A stretch of 64,000 bases of DNA from Heracleum sosnowskyi (GCA_030848705.1 CM061243.1:2452001-2516000); one strand, 5' to 3'. Counted from the first letter of the stretch, positions 1 to 12,269 are shown. Numbers and translations: made by a program. Notes: generated by a model not told the origin, from the letters alone.

Positions 1-681
1 TTTTAGTTTAAATGGCAATTGGTTATAAAATGTATTGTTATTATTATTGTATTATTTTAAATGGCAATTGGTAATCGAGTAAAATCACTTTGTACCAAAA
101 AACTGTACCGACCAACAACCGACCAAACTTTTAATGTTTCGCGTTTAATAATATGAAAAAGGTAATTACCCGTGATATTTTTGAAAAAAGGAGGAGTTTT
201 ATTAAAGAAAAATAGAAAATGTAACATGTTTAGTTTAAAAAAGGTAATTGTCTGAAAAATGAGGTTTTAAAATCTAATAATTAAAAGTATTAAAATAGGT
301 TTTAAAATAAATAAATAAATAAAGGGGTTGCTCGTGATATTTTTAGAAAAAGAAGCGATTTTAGTAAGAAAAATAGATTTTTTTTAATACTTTAAAAATA
401 GGTGATATTCTAAATGTTAGTAATATTTTAATAGTTGTTATTTTATTATATACATTTACTATGTTATTAATTGCATTGTTAAAAAAAATAAGTAGACATG
501 TTAAAATAGGTAAAAAAATTTAATAATTAAAAGTATTAAAATAGGTTCTAAAATAAATAAGTCAGAATTTGTCGGTGATATTTAATAATACTTTTTTAAG
601 TAAAGGTAATTAGGTAAAATCACTTTGGACCCACCAACCAACCAAACTTTTAATATTTCGTCTATTATATTATAGTATAGA
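1..681 (-). mobile_element. Non-autonomous Helitron, minus strand, partial at window edge
   Basis: Read on the minus strand, the element starts with TCTATACTATAATATAATAG after a host A, at 681. This is the 5' TC terminus shared by the other Helitrons in the window, and it is followed by the family motif GACGAAA...TTAAAAGTTTGGT. The body is AT-rich with recurring phrases such as GTGATATTTTTG and GTAAGAAAAATAG and has no coding capacity. Near position 113 a second truncated copy of the 5' motif is fused to body sequence, so the unit looks like a dimer. The 3' hairpin/CTAG end would lie left of the window. Confidence 0.65.
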
Positions 682-2534
682 TAGATATAGATGTAGATAG
701 TATATTTTATTGGAAAAATAGAAAATTAATAAATAAGTCGGCAGGTTAAAATATGTAAATATTTTTAAATAATTAAAAACATTAAAATAGGTTTTAAAAT
801 AAATAAGTAAGGGTTTCTCTGTGATACTTTTGAAAATGGAGGGGTTTTAGTAAGAAAAATAGAAAAAATAACATTTTTTAGTTAAAAAAAGGTAATTACC
901 CGTAATATTATTTCAACATGAGGAAGTTTTATTGAAAAAATAGAAAAATTAATGGATTTTAGCTGAAAAAAGTAATTGGTTATAAATATTATATAATAAT
1001 ACTTTTTTAAGTAATAGTAATTAGGTAAAATTACATAGGACCAACCAACAAACCAATTTTTAATGTTTCGTCTATATTAACTCCTTATATATAATAAGCG
1101 TAAGGGAGATCTTATCCAAAACTTTGGTTGGTCACTGTACTACCAAAAGTATACGATCCGTTGGATTAAAAAACTATAAATCTTCAAATCAATGAGGACC
1201 GTCAGATATAATATTAAAAATTGTATTTGATTATTAATAGGATAGTATTTAAATACTAAAAGATGTATTTTGATAATTTAAATCAATTATAAATAGGTTT
1301 TCTATATTGAATAGAAATATTTATGTAAAAATTCATAATTATCTTTTCTCTTTAGTTTATGGATAGTTCCAGTTAGATAATAATTATTAAACCATCATTA
1401 AATTAAAGCTAATTTTGTAAGCTTCGCGTGGGCTGTAAAATCGTTAAAATCTGTTGTCTAAAACTCAAGATAGAGCCCAAACAGTAAAGTTATTATCTAA
1501 ATTTTAATAAATATATTTTTATTAATAATAGAATTATATTTAAATACTAAAAAGTGTATTTTGATAATTTAAAATTTTTCTATGTAAAAATTATTAAATA
1601 TCTTTTCTGTTGAATTTATGTATAGTTCCCAGTTAGATAATAATTGTTAAACCAAATATCAAGATAACAATTCATATCGATTACTATGATACACGTGGAC
1701 CCTACGTTGTAACAGACAGAAGTCATGTACATGAATAAATTTAAACACTTTTTTTTCTGAAGGAACATAACAATTTGATTAATCCAAATTATAATTATAT
1801 TATTTTACATATAACAAACATAAAAGGATAATATCAAAATATTATTAAAATATTGAGGGTTTCATATTCATAAACGATAATTTTGAATATAATACTTATA
1901 TTAAAATGTGTATTTGATTAAAGGTAGAATTATATTTAAATACTAAGAAGTGTGCTTTGATAATTTAAATCAATTATGAATTGATTTTCTATATTGAATT
2001 GAATTCTTTATGTAAAACTTCTTAATCATCTTTTCTTTTCAGTTTATTTTATGAGTAGGTCAACTGGTCAAGTTAGATAATAATTATTAAACCATCATTA
2101 AATTAAAGATAATTTCGTTAGTTTCGCATGGGTTGTAAAATTGTCAAAATTCAATTTCTAAAACTCAGGATAGAACCAAATAGTAAAGTGCGTATCTAAA
2201 TTTTAATAAATATTTTTTTATTACTGTAGCACCAATTTATTTATGTTTCCACTAATTCTTTTAAATATAGATAAATTTTATGTTTCTTTCAAAAAAGTAT
2301 CAAAATTAATTAAGAACAAATTCAAATCGATAAAGAATATAATAATATGAGAATAAAATTTTATATAATCATAACATAATTTTTATTCTGTTTAATAATT
2401 TTTAAGTAATAATGTATTTTAAAATTTTATATACACTGTAAATAAAACCGAAACATTAAAACTAAAAGCAGTTAGTAAGATACTTATATCAGTATATACT
2501 TGATATCCTTATTATATTAAATCCTTATATACAA
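682..2534. other. AT-rich intergenic sequence with Helitron debris
   Basis: I see no gene here. A truncated minus-strand 5' Helitron motif (TTTTTAATGTTTCGTCTAT) lies near 1060-1080. Phrases such as GTTAGATAATAATTATTAAACC and TTTGATAATTTAAATCAATTAT recur at about 1255-1400, 1560-1640 and 1910-2100, so the block holds diverged copies of one repeat of about 350-700 bases. Ends could not be defined. Confidence 0.4.
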
Positions 2535-3951
2535 TCTATACTATTATATTAAAGACGAAACATTGAAAGTTTTGTAGTCCGGTCATAAAAAATTTTGTAG
2601 TTTGGTCACTCCATTCATAGCCGTTAGATATCTCTGATCAAATCGATGAGAACCGTTAGATAAAATATTAAAATTATTATATATAATATCTTTTCTATTT
2701 TTTCTTAACTAAAACATCTCATTTTCCAAATATATCACAGATAGTTTCATTTAATAAAATAACATAATAAGGTTATATTTGCTAATAAGTAACTCATTAC
2801 CATTTTTAGCCAAAGTGTATATTTTTTTAATATTTTCTAACTAAAATTTCTACTTTTCTATTTTTCCTAAATAAAACCTCTCATTTTCCAAAAATATCAC
2901 GAATAGTTCTATTTAATAAAATAAAATAATAATATTATAATTATTAATGACTAATCGATTAGCTTTTTTTCCAAAACGTATATTTTTTTTATATTTTCTA
3001 ACTAATATTTTTCCTAACTAAAACCTCAAAAATATCACGGGTTTTAAGCTATATTATTAAAGCCGAAACATTAAAAGTTTGGTAGTCGGACGGACGGACG
3101 GTCGGTACTTAGTGATTTTACTTAAATACCCTTACTTATTTTTTTATAAAAAAATATCACTAAATAATAACATTATTTATAACAAATTACCTTTTGAGCT
3201 AAAATACATTACCTTTTTTTATTTTTTTCTAACAAAATCCTCTATTTTTCTAAAAAAATAATGGGCGGTTATCTTTTTTAACAAAAACATGTTACTCTTT
3301 CTATTTTTCCTTACTAAAACCCCTCATTTTCCAAAAATATCACAGGCAAACCCTTAATTATTTATTTTAAAACTATTTTAATACTTCTAATTATGAGCAC
3401 TTTTTTAGCTGAAACGTGTTACTTTTTCTATTTTTTTTATTTTCTAAAGAAATTATTATTATTAAATAATAACATTTTTATAACCAACTACCTTTTTCAG
3501 TTAAAATACATTACTTTTCTATTTTTTTTTAACAAAATCCTCTCTTTTTCTAAAATAATCACGGGCAATTACCTTTTTCAATTAAAACATGTTGTTCTTT
3601 CTATTTTTCCTTACTAAAACCTCTCATTTTCCAAAAATATCCCGGGCAAATCCTTACTTATTTATTTTGAAACCTATTTAAATACTTTTAATTACGGGCA
3701 CTTACGTTTTCAACTAAAACACGTTACTTTTTCTATTTTTTCTTACTAAGACCCCTCATTTTCCAAAAATATCACGGACAAACAGTTATTAATTTATTTT
3801 AAAATCTATTTTAATACTTTTAATTATTTAAAAAAATTTGACATGCCTACTTATTTTTTTAGCAAATGCAAATTAATAAAATATTAAAAAATAAATAATA
3901 AAAATAATAATGATTAATAACAATTCGTGCATCGCACGAGTTTTAAGCTTG
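2535..3951 (+). mobile_element. Non-autonomous Helitron (dimeric)
   Basis: The 5' end is TCTATACTATTATATTAAAG directly after a host A. The 3' end has the hairpin CGTGC-ATC-GCACG at 3926-3938, then AGTTTTAAG and CTTG before a host T. CTTG is one base from the expected CTAG. At about 3042-3056 a 3'-like tail (CACGGGTTTTAAGCT) runs straight into a 5'-like head (ATATTATTAAAGCCGAAACA), which indicates two head-to-tail units. No RepHel protein is encoded. Short open frames at 3079 and 3393 are AT-rich chance frames. Confidence 0.7.
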
Positions 3952-5040
3952 TAATCATAATAGAGATTTTATCCAAAATTTTGGTCGTAGACAACCAAAT
4001 TAATAAGGACCATTAGATCTTAACTAGATAAATGAAAATCGTTAGATCAAATATTTAAAAAGTGTATTTTATTAATAATAGGATTATATTTAAATTCTAA
4101 AAGGTGTATTTTGATAATTTAAACCAAATATACCAAATATAACCAAGTTTTCTATATTGAATAGAATTCTCCATGTAAAAAATTCGTGACTTTCTTTTCT
4201 CTTCCATGGACAATTCCAGTTAGATAAAAATTGTTAAACCATCATTTAATTAAATATAATTTAGTTATCTTCATGTGTGGGGTATAAAATCGTCAAAATC
4301 TGATTTTTAAAACACAAGATAAAACACAAATTAGTTAAGTGAATATTTAAATTATAATAATAATTATTATGTCATCATTATTTTAACACCAATTTAATTA
4401 CTTTTTTCTAACTATTTTAAATTTAGAAATCTATGTTCAAAAATTAAAATCAATCTAAGAAAAATTCAAATCAACAAAGAATATAATAATACGAGGATAA
4501 AATTTTATAAAATTATGCATATTTTTAATCCTATTTTATTAAGTTTTAGATCATAACTAATTAAATATTATTTATTATTAAATAATAAATTATACGTAAA
4601 TGGTGATTTTGTTTTATAAGAACTCATGTATACCTAATTTCATTGTTAGCAGGACTATATTCATATTAAAAAAACCGTATTTTGAAATTTTAGACTCAGC
4701 TAAAGAGGCCAAACTTTTTTAACATATATACATTGTAAATTATTAAATTCGAAACTTTAAAAGTTTCTTAATCAATTAGTATAGTACTTTTCTGAAAAAT
4801 CGTACTTTACAAAAAATATTATCAAATAACCTATGTCTGCAAGAAAAAAAATGAAAAAAATTCTTTATTTTGAAAAAAAACCTATAAATTTTAATAGATC
4901 ATTCAACATGATAATTTTACTGTTATATCTAACGTTTTTCAACAATTTAATTTGAAAGATCCAACGATTATGGATTGAGTGATCAAACAAAACGACCAAA
5001 CTTATAAGGAAACTTTCATTATTCGGTCTTTAATATAATA
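3952..5040. other. AT-rich repeat sequence, probably degraded Helitrons
   Basis: No gene is visible. The left edge has a possible 5' start (A|TCATAATAGAGATTTTATCC at 3955). The right edge (about 5000-5046) has an inverted 5' motif (TTCATTATTCGGTCTTTAAT). The two facing heads suggest two truncated elements, but I could not pair termini. Confidence 0.35.
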
Positions 5041-5049
5041 ACATAGATT

Positions 5050-6496
5050 TTTATAGGATATACTATAAAAAATGAATTTTATACAGAATTTTGATCGTCA
5101 CGGTGTACTACTTAAAGTGTTGTAAAAAGCGGGAATCAGAGTTAATCGATGAAGGCACCGTCCAGGGATTAATCGGGTAATCGGGGATTAATCGGAATGA
5201 TTAATCGGATCATTAATCGGAATAAATTTAATAATATTTTTTATATACAATTATATTCATATATTTAATTGTTTCGTTTGTTATTATCATATATTTATGC
5301 AAATATGTTAAAAATATTAAATAATTGTAATAAATAAAATTTTGAAGGTTTAACTTTTCAATTAGAGATCAATTTACGAAGAAAAATAAAGAGAATTTAT
5401 GATTTAGGCATCTAAAATTATAATTATATGTACAAAAATAATATTGTTTCCTATTGTTTAATCAAGTTTCTACCTTTTAAATTTTTAATTATTATTTTTT
5501 AATTATAACTATTTTTTACTATTTTTAAATAATTAGCTCGATTTTTGAACGATTAATCCGATTTTTGACCGATTTAGCCGATTTTTGACCGTTTTTCTGA
5601 AAAAACGATTAATTGACCGATTTTCGCTTAATCAGTTCGGTGACCCGCTGTCAAGCGATTAATCCCGATTAATCGCCGACTTTTAGAACACTGTCTACTT
5701 TAAAAGAAGAACTATTACAAAAAAATTATATTTTAATTGATAATTTATTTTCTCAAAAGTTCAAAGTTCCCGCATCTTTAACATATTACAAAAAAGAGTA
5801 TATTATATTTTAGCAATAAATATTTAAAAAAATTAAAAATTAAAAAAATTAAAAAAAATTAATGATGTTATCATGGTAGTTTGTTTCTAAATACCGCCAA
5901 AACATTCTCAACCGTTAGATCCAATACTTTTAAAAATAGATGATCAAAATTATATCATATAAAAAGAAGTTATTATCTAAAAATGATATAAGTTAAAAGA
6001 TAATATATTAGGATTGGATTTTCTAAAAAGTCAAAGCATAAAAATAGTTGTAATTAAATATAATACCAAAATAATAAAAATCGTTTAATGTTAAATAGAT
6101 AGGTGAAAACCGTTAGATTTAACATTAAAAACTGTATTTGGTTAATAAATGTTATTCTAATAATCTAAACTACATGTAAGTAGATTTCCTAAATCGAATA
6201 GAATTCTCAACATTAAATTTCGTCACTTTATTCTCTTTTTAGTTTTAGAATAGTTTAGCGTGTAAAATATAATAAATATCAAATTTTTAACTATAATCTT
6301 TTTGGCTAAATCTTTTTTAACAATAATTTAATCATGTAAACTAATAACTTTTAAATATTAAAATATTCATAAATAAATATAATTATAAATATTTAAAAAA
6401 CAATCGTGTGTTGCATGAATAATAAAAATATAATTATAAACAGAAGAATTATAAATAAAATTTAAGTAACCGTGCAAAGCACGGACTATAAGCTAG
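5050..6496 (+). mobile_element. Helitron with canonical 3' terminus, MITE nested inside
   Basis: The 3' end is textbook for a Helitron: hairpin CCGTGC-AAA-GCACGG at 6470-6484, spacer ACTATAAG, CTAG at 6493-6496, then a host T. The 5' edge is uncertain; a head-like stretch (ATATACTATAAAAAATGAAT) begins near 5050. The block is AT-rich and non-coding and is interrupted by the MITE at 5115-5693. Confidence 0.6.
5115..5693. mobile_element. hAT-like MITE (CAGTGTT... family)
   Basis: The terminal inverted repeats are AAGTGTTGTAAAAAGCGG on the left and, reverse-complemented, CAGTGTTCTAAAAGTCGGCG on the right. The flanks ACTACTTA and TCTACTTT match at 6 of 8 bases, consistent with a decayed 8-bp hAT target duplication. 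Both subterminal regions are packed with GATTAATCG-type repeats. The central part is AT-rich and non-coding. A truncated relative lies at 63425. Confidence 0.65.
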
Positions 6497-6956
6497 TATA
6501 TTATAGTATATATAATATAGATAATAGTATGGATAGATGGCATAGATCTAAACCATTGAGGTAAAAAATTAGACGACCTGTAACAAGAACAAGAAGGGTA
6601 GTAGTAAGTAGTAAAATATATATTTACATATAAAATATATAATTGTGTATATATTAAATAAAAATGTATTTATTTATATAATGTGCAGTTGACAATTGCA
6701 GTTTGACTTTTGCGATTTTTAAAATATCGAATCTGTAACTAAACCACAAATTAGCGGTTATCTAAAATTTCATCCGCGACCATTCACGTTTCGCGGTTAT
6801 CCGCAATATGCGGGTCGGTTGCAGATGATTATTACGGTTGATGCGGTTGGGCGGATTGCATGGTTATCCCTAATGTGCGGGTCGGTTGCGGACGATTATT
6901 ACGGTTGATGCGGTTGGGCGGACTAAACGTGCAGCCCGTGCAGCCCTAGTAGTAAC
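6497..6956. repeat. AT-rich spacer and GC-richer tandem duplication, possible hAT end
   Basis: Between about 6775 and 6925 a unit of roughly 60-70 bases (GCGGGTCGGTTGC then GATTATTACGGTTGATGCGG) occurs twice in direct order. The block ends in CAGCCCGTGCAGCCCTAG. Reverse-complemented, that resembles a hAT-type terminus, but I found no matching left end. The last five bases, GTAAC (6952-6956), are the left target duplication of the chromovirus that follows. Confidence 0.4.
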
Positions 6957-7275
6957 TGTCAAGAGTTAGGGTTGGTTAAGGTAAGGTCAGGTTAGATACT
7001 CAGCTAGGAGACAAGAAGAATAAGACAATAAAGCAAAATGATTAATTTCTCATTAAAACTCCTGCATACAATCTTGGCTGTATATATAGAAGCTTGACTA
7101 GACAGGTGTCAGCATTCTACTGGTTTGCTCATAACTACCACTATCGCTAGCAGACAAATACTAATAGACCCCAATTACAGATAAATATGAGATACTAAAC
7201 GGTGGCGTTTAACCATAGACCCTGCTACGACACCGTTTAACCAAAAGAGAATTCCCGCCAATTAGGATCGTGACA
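6957..7275 (-). repeat. 3' LTR of the chromovirus
   Basis: 319 bp, TG...CA. By position it is the downstream (3') LTR of the minus-strand element. It matches 12270-12588 throughout as far as I can read. It contains TATATATAG, a possible core promoter box. Confidence 0.95.
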
Positions 7276-7290
7276 TATCCCCCTCCATTA
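7276..7290 (-). promoter_or_regulatory. Polypurine tract of the chromovirus
   Basis: On the minus strand the sequence TAATGGAGGGGGATA lies directly upstream of the 3' LTR, the expected place for plus-strand DNA priming. Confidence 0.85.
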
Positions 7291-7304
7291 CCAAATCCTT
7301 GACC

Positions 7305-10300
7305 TCAAGGATTGAAATTGGGAAAACGTTTGATAAGTTTCTCCCATCGTTCCCAAGTAGCATCCTGAGGTGAGCCATTTTCCCATTGAACGAGTACCAT
7401 TACAGCAGGGCTGTTCCCTCTTTTTACCATCCGTCGTTCGAGGACTGCTACAGGTTGGGGATCAATAATTCCGGTATCAGCCACTGTTGGGAGAGAATCC
7501 TGAACATCCTTGTTATGACCAATTTTCTTTTTCAACTGGGAGACATGAAAAGTGTTGTGGATTTTTGCAGATGGGGGAAGCTCCAATTTGTACGCCACCT
7601 GACCAATCTTCTCAAGGATTTTGTATGGTCCATAGAACCTGGCAGAAAGCTTATGGTTTCGCCTTTCATTTAACGACTGTTGCCTATACGGCTGCAATTT
7701 CAGGTAAACATTTTCACCCACTAGAAATACTCTGTCACTGCGTTTCTTGTCTGCGTACCATTTCATGCGCTCTTGTGCCTTAGAGAGGTTATCCTTGATC
7801 AGCTGTTGAGTAGCTCTCCTTTCGCTCAAGTAGTCATTGACCTGGGTATCTTTAGTTTTGCTGTAAGAGTAATTGATGGAGGGTGGGGGTGTTGAGTATA
7901 AAGCCTGGAAGGGGGGCATATTGATAGCTGATTGGTGTGATGTGTTATACCACCATTCGGCTAGCGACAACCAAGTTGCCCAAGTACCAGGTTTATGACC
8001 AGCAATGCAGCGTAAGAACATTTCTATGCATTGATTAACACGTTCAGTCTGCCCATCTGTTTGTGGATGGTAGGCTGAGCTTAACTTGGTTTTTGTTCCA
8101 ACTGCAGAGAATAACTCCTTCCAAAAGGCACTGATGAATATAGGGTCCCTATCAGAAATTATTTCCTGAGGCATACCATGTAGTTTGACAACGTTATCTA
8201 GGACCTCTTGAGCCACCTTGGAAGCAGAGTAGGGGTGAGTGAGTGGGATTAAGTGACAGTATTTGGTGAATCTGTCTACCACTACCAAAATGGTGTCTTT
8301 ACCTTTGGACCTAGGTAGTCCCTCCACGAAATCCATACTGATAGCCTCCCAAGCTGTTGTAGGTGGAGTCAAAGGTTGCAAGAGTCCTGGTGTCTTTATG
8401 TGCTCAGTTTTATTGACTTGGCAAACAGTACATTCCTTGACAAACTGAGTAATGTCAACCTTGAGACCTGGCCAGTAAAACATCCTTCCAACTCTCTTTA
8501 TAGTTGCAGTGATTCCTGAGTGCCCTCCTTCTGCTCCACCATGGAGTGTGGATATGATAGTACTTCGTAAATCATTAGTACTTCCCACATAGAATTTGTC
8601 ACCCTTCTTGAGATCACCAGTAGAAAGAGTATATCCATCAGGGTGGATAGGATTGATTGCCAATTCAGCCAGAATTTGTTGTGCATTAGGATCATCAGTT
8701 AAGCTGTCTTGGAGTTCCACCCTCCACTGTGGTTTGTTGATATGCACAATAGCACATAGTTCAGAGTCAGCATACAATCTTGATAGGGCATCAGCTGCCA
8801 CATTTTCCTTGCCCTTTTTATACATAACAGAATAATCAAAGCCTAGTAACCTTGATAACCATTTTTGTTGCAAGCTGGTAGTAATCTTCTGTTCCATGAG
8901 ATGTTTTAGAGCCTCCTGATCAGTTTTGATAATAAAGTGATGCCCTAAGAGATATGATCTCCACTTTTGTGTGGCAATAATGACAGCCAAGAGCTCCTTT
9001 TCATAGGTTGATAGGCCTAGGTGTTTAGGGCCCAGGGCCTTACTCAAGTAAGCTATGGGTTGCCCATCTTGCATCATAACAGCTCCTATACCAGATTTGC
9101 TTGCATCTGTTTCAATGACTATAGGTTTGGAGAAGTCTGGAACAGCTAGGACAGGAGTATTTGACATGGCCTCCTTAAGTTCAGTAAAAGCAATTTGTGC
9201 CTCATTATTCCAACTGAACTTACCTTTTTTGAGCAACTGAGTCAGAGGTTTGCTGATTACACCATACCCTCTTATGAATCTCCTGTAGTATCCAGTTAAC
9301 CCTAAGAATCCCCTCAAGGACTTGACATTAGAAGGAGTTGGCCAATCTTTCATGGCCTGAACTTTCTTATCATCTGCTGCTACTCCCTTACCAGATATAA
9401 TGTGACCAAGGTATTCGACCTGAGGTTGGGCAAATTCACATTTACTCCCCTTCACAAACAGTTGGTGTTGTCTAAGCTTTTCAAAAATCAACTTGAGATG
9501 CCTTGTATGTTCTTCAACTGAAGTGCTATAAATGAGTATATCATCGAAGAATATTAGTACAAATTTCCTGATGTATTCTGAAAAAACTTCATTCATCATT
9601 TCTTGGAAGGAAGCAGGGGCATTTGTCAAGCCAAATGGCATGACCACAAACTCAAATAGACCTTGATGTGTTCTGAATGCAGTCTTGTAGATGTCATCTG
9701 GATGAATCCTGATTTGATGGTATCCACTCCTGAGATCTAATTTGGTGTAAATTTGGCTCCCCTTAATTGCAGATAACAGCTCTTCAATTACTGGGATAGG
9801 AAATCTATTTTTGATAGTGAGATCATTCAAAGCTCTGTAGTCCACCACTAATCTCCAAGTGTTGTCTTTTTTCCTGACCAGAAGTACAGGTGAAGCAAAG
9901 GGTGAAGTACTGGTTCTGATTATGCCTGCACTTAGCATTTCCTTGGTGATTTTTTCTATCTCATCTCTATGTGCAATAGGGCATCTATAAGGGTGTGAGT
10001 TAACTGGTGTACTGTTAGGTTTTAGGGGAATGTGGTGATCCTGTTTCCTTTGTGGTGGCAAGGTGGTTGGACTAGCAAAGATATCTGAGTAGTCTTTGAT
10101 CAATTCTGCAATTCCAGGTATAGATATGGCAGGACATTTCTGGAGCGTTCCTGATTCCACAGCTGCCAGTTGTACTAAAAAGTAGGCTTCCTCTTGATTA
10201 AACTTGGTGGTTGTGGGTTTCAGCTGCAGTTTGACTAGGGAGGCTGGTTTATCTTGGGTGAGAGATATCCTTTTATTCTCCTTGTTGATTGAGACAGTCT

Positions 10301-12233
10301 CATCATTGTAGTCAAATGTGACTGGGCTGACAGAGGCTAGCCATTCCACTCCTAATATAAGATCATAGCCTCCCAGTGGTAGTACATGTACATCAACAGT
10401 GAAATTTTCATTTGCCATGGTCCAGTCAAGATGTTCAATGGAATAACTGCAATTCAGTTTCTCCCCATTGGCCACAGTTACTGGGAATGTGGTACAAGGC
10501 ACCAATCTAAGTTGCAGCTGTTTGGCTAATCCTTGAGACAAGAAGTTATGGGTAGAGCCACTGTCTAACAAGATACTGATGGTTCTATTCTGCAATTGCC
10601 CTTGCATCATGAGAGATTTTATACCTCTGGATCCTTGGAGTGCATGCAGGGATACCTTAACATCAGTTTCATGAGCAGGGATTGGTGTGAGGGTTTCTGT
10701 ATCTTCCCAGGAAATGACTAAGTCCTCATCCTCTTTGTCTGTTTGTTTACTGTCTTCCTTCATAATTATGAAAAGTTTTTTCTTCCTGCAGTTGTGACCA
10801 GGCTCAAACTTCTGGTCGCAATAGAAGCAGAGGCCCTTCTGTTTTTTATCAGTGATTTCATCTAAGGTTAATCTCTTATAGCTTGTAGGATTGGTGTGTG
10901 TGTCAGGATTGGTTTTGTTGGGGTAAGTATTGAACTTGTTGGTAGGGTAGGTAGAGGCTTTGTGCAGGTTACTCAGGGTTTTGTATCTTTTATCCAACAC
11001 ATTAAGATAATGTTCTTGACCTCTGGCTAGTTCTCTGGCTTCTTGTAGGGTTTTTGGTTTGTGGGTGTATAAGTGTTGAGCTATTTCTTCCTTCAGTCCA
11101 CTAATGAAGTTGTCTACATAGTATGACTCCCTGTGGAATCCTTCATCCACCATCACATAGTTTCTCAGTTCATCAAATTGGCAAATATACTCATCCACCT
11201 TGCCTTTCTGTGTTAACTTGTTGAACTGCCCCACCAAGTTCTCAAATCCCGTTTTTGCAAATCTATGACAGACCAAGGTGACAAATTCTGGCCATAAGAG
11301 ATTGTGTTTTTCCTTCTCTATGCATCTATACCAAATGTCTGCCTCGCCTTCCATGTGAAGTGCAGCACAGAGGACCTTGGATCTGATGTCGGTATGGGGG
11401 TGTAGTTGAAAGAATTTATCACATTTACTAATCCAACCTCTTGGGTCCTTCCCTTCAAACCTTGGAAAATCTAGTTTGGGCACCTTAAAGATAGTTTGAC
11501 CAGTGTTGTGAGTTCTACCAGGTATATGGTCTGTTTGGGCTGTGGTATGGGTAATAGTGCTGGACGGTATGAAATTATGTATGGTTTGGTTGGAGGTTGG
11601 TGTGGAAACAGTGCCACTATATGGATGGAAAAATCCTTGAGAAGCAGGCATGGTGTATGGTGTTAGGTGTGGGTATACTGGCTGGGCAAAAGGGTTAAGG
11701 TTGGATGATTGACCAAAATTGTGACTATGGTCCAGATTGTGAATGTGAGGTTGGGGGTTGGGGAGTCTAAATTCAGGTAAGGAGCTAGGGTTAACATACC
11801 TAGCGTGTAATTCAAAAGGTTGGGTATGGCCTTCCCAGTTTACACTTCGGGATTTAGACAACAGGTTACTAGTGGAGTCATTAACAGTTGCAAAATGAGT
11901 GGGGGTTTGTGGAGAGAGACTTACAGCAGGATTTTGAATGTAGGAGTATGGTGGTGGAGGTTGCCCTGTGTCCGTGTCACGGCGTTTATGCAAAAGCTCC
12001 GCCTTAACCATCTCAGCAAGCTCAGTGATACTCTTCTTTATCTCAGAGTTGTCATGATTGAGGGATTCAAACTCAGATCTGAGTAGACAAATCTGTTCCT
12101 GAGCAAAAGACTGTCCTTCCTCCATCATACTCATCTTGTCCGCCAATGTTGTAATAGAGCTGTCAACCGTTTGAAGGCTTGATTTTTCTGCCATGGATGT
12201 TGTATTTTTTGGTGTTTTTGTGTTTGTTGTCAT
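7305..12233 (-). CDS. Chromovirus Gag-Pol polyprotein
   Basis: An uninterrupted polyprotein of 1642 residues, counted from the ATG at 12233. The frame stays open upstream into the primer binding site, but only through non-ATG codons. Approximate order: gag capsid domain; a zinc knuckle of the plant chromovirus form (CFYC...PGHNC); aspartic protease with LLDSGSTHNF near residue 555; reverse transcriptase with FFDD near 895; RNase H with ETDASKSG near 1040; integrase with its H-H-C-C zinc region near 1230-1265 and DDE residues near 1298 (SMDF), 1360 (SDRDP) and 1395 (TERVN). The last 50 or so residues (VLERRMVKR...VLVQWENG...ATWE) look like a chromodomain, which in this family guides integration to particular chromatin. 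No stop or frameshift is present and all catalytic residues I checked are there, so the element may be autonomous. Confidence 0.95.
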   Translation of the reverse strand: MTTNTKTPKNTTSMAEKSSLQTVDSSITTLADKMSMMEEGQSFAQEQICLLRSEFESLNHDNSEIKKSITELAEMVKAELLHKRRDTDTGQPPPPYSYIQNPAVSLSPQTPTHFATVNDSTSNLLSKSRSVNWEGHTQPFELHARYVNPSSLPEFRLPNPQPHIHNLDHSHNFGQSSNLNPFAQPVYPHLTPYTMPASQGFFHPYSGTVSTPTSNQTIHNFIPSSTITHTTAQTDHIPGRTHNTGQTIFKVPKLDFPRFEGKDPRGWISKCDKFFQLHPHTDIRSKVLCAALHMEGEADIWYRCIEKEKHNLLWPEFVTLVCHRFAKTGFENLVGQFNKLTQKGKVDEYICQFDELRNYVMVDEGFHRESYYVDNFISGLKEEIAQHLYTHKPKTLQEARELARGQEHYLNVLDKRYKTLSNLHKASTYPTNKFNTYPNKTNPDTHTNPTSYKRLTLDEITDKKQKGLCFYCDQKFEPGHNCRKKKLFIIMKEDSKQTDKEDEDLVISWEDTETLTPIPAHETDVKVSLHALQGSRGIKSLMMQGQLQNRTISILLDSGSTHNFLSQGLAKQLQLRLVPCTTFPVTVANGEKLNCSYSIEHLDWTMANENFTVDVHVLPLGGYDLILGVEWLASVSPVTFDYNDETVSINKENKRISLTQDKPASLVKLQLKPTTTKFNQEEAYFLVQLAAVESGTLQKCPAISIPGIAELIKDYSDIFASPTTLPPQRKQDHHIPLKPNSTPVNSHPYRCPIAHRDEIEKITKEMLSAGIIRTSTSPFASPVLLVRKKDNTWRLVVDYRALNDLTIKNRFPIPVIEELLSAIKGSQIYTKLDLRSGYHQIRIHPDDIYKTAFRTHQGLFEFVVMPFGLTNAPASFQEMMNEVFSEYIRKFVLIFFDDILIYSTSVEEHTRHLKLIFEKLRQHQLFVKGSKCEFAQPQVEYLGHIISGKGVAADDKKVQAMKDWPTPSNVKSLRGFLGLTGYYRRFIRGYGVISKPLTQLLKKGKFSWNNEAQIAFTELKEAMSNTPVLAVPDFSKPIVIETDASKSGIGAVMMQDGQPIAYLSKALGPKHLGLSTYEKELLAVIIATQKWRSYLLGHHFIIKTDQEALKHLMEQKITTSLQQKWLSRLLGFDYSVMYKKGKENVAADALSRLYADSELCAIVHINKPQWRVELQDSLTDDPNAQQILAELAINPIHPDGYTLSTGDLKKGDKFYVGSTNDLRSTIISTLHGGAEGGHSGITATIKRVGRMFYWPGLKVDITQFVKECTVCQVNKTEHIKTPGLLQPLTPPTTAWEAISMDFVEGLPRSKGKDTILVVVDRFTKYCHLIPLTHPYSASKVAQEVLDNVVKLHGMPQEIISDRDPIFISAFWKELFSAVGTKTKLSSAYHPQTDGQTERVNQCIEMFLRCIAGHKPGTWATWLSLAEWWYNTSHQSAINMPPFQALYSTPPPSINYSYSKTKDTQVNDYLSERRATQQLIKDNLSKAQERMKWYADKKRSDRVFLVGENVYLKLQPYRQQSLNERRNHKLSARFYGPYKILEKIGQVAYKLELPPSAKIHNTFHVSQLKKKIGHNKDVQDSLPTVADTGIIDPQPVAVLERRMVKRGNSPAVMVLVQWENGSPQDATWERWEKLIKRFPNFNP

Positions 12234-12255
12234 TGGAGGCGGCCGAGGAGCGAAT

Positions 12256-12267
12256 GCTCTGATACCA
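12256..12267 (-). promoter_or_regulatory. tRNA-iMet primer binding site of the chromovirus
   Basis: Minus strand TGGTATCAGAGC, two bases inside the 5' LTR. This is the plant initiator-methionine tRNA primer site. Confidence 0.9.
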
Positions 12268-12269
12268 AT

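Noticed and set aside
3079..3617. Two short open frames rich in Phe, Tyr, Leu, Asn and Lys
   Set aside because: They arise from T- and A-rich Helitron body sequence and have no start or splice context.
6700..6950. A complete hAT element ending at 6950
   Set aside because: Only one terminus-like end is visible and no left partner or 8-bp duplication was found; kept as a repeat only.
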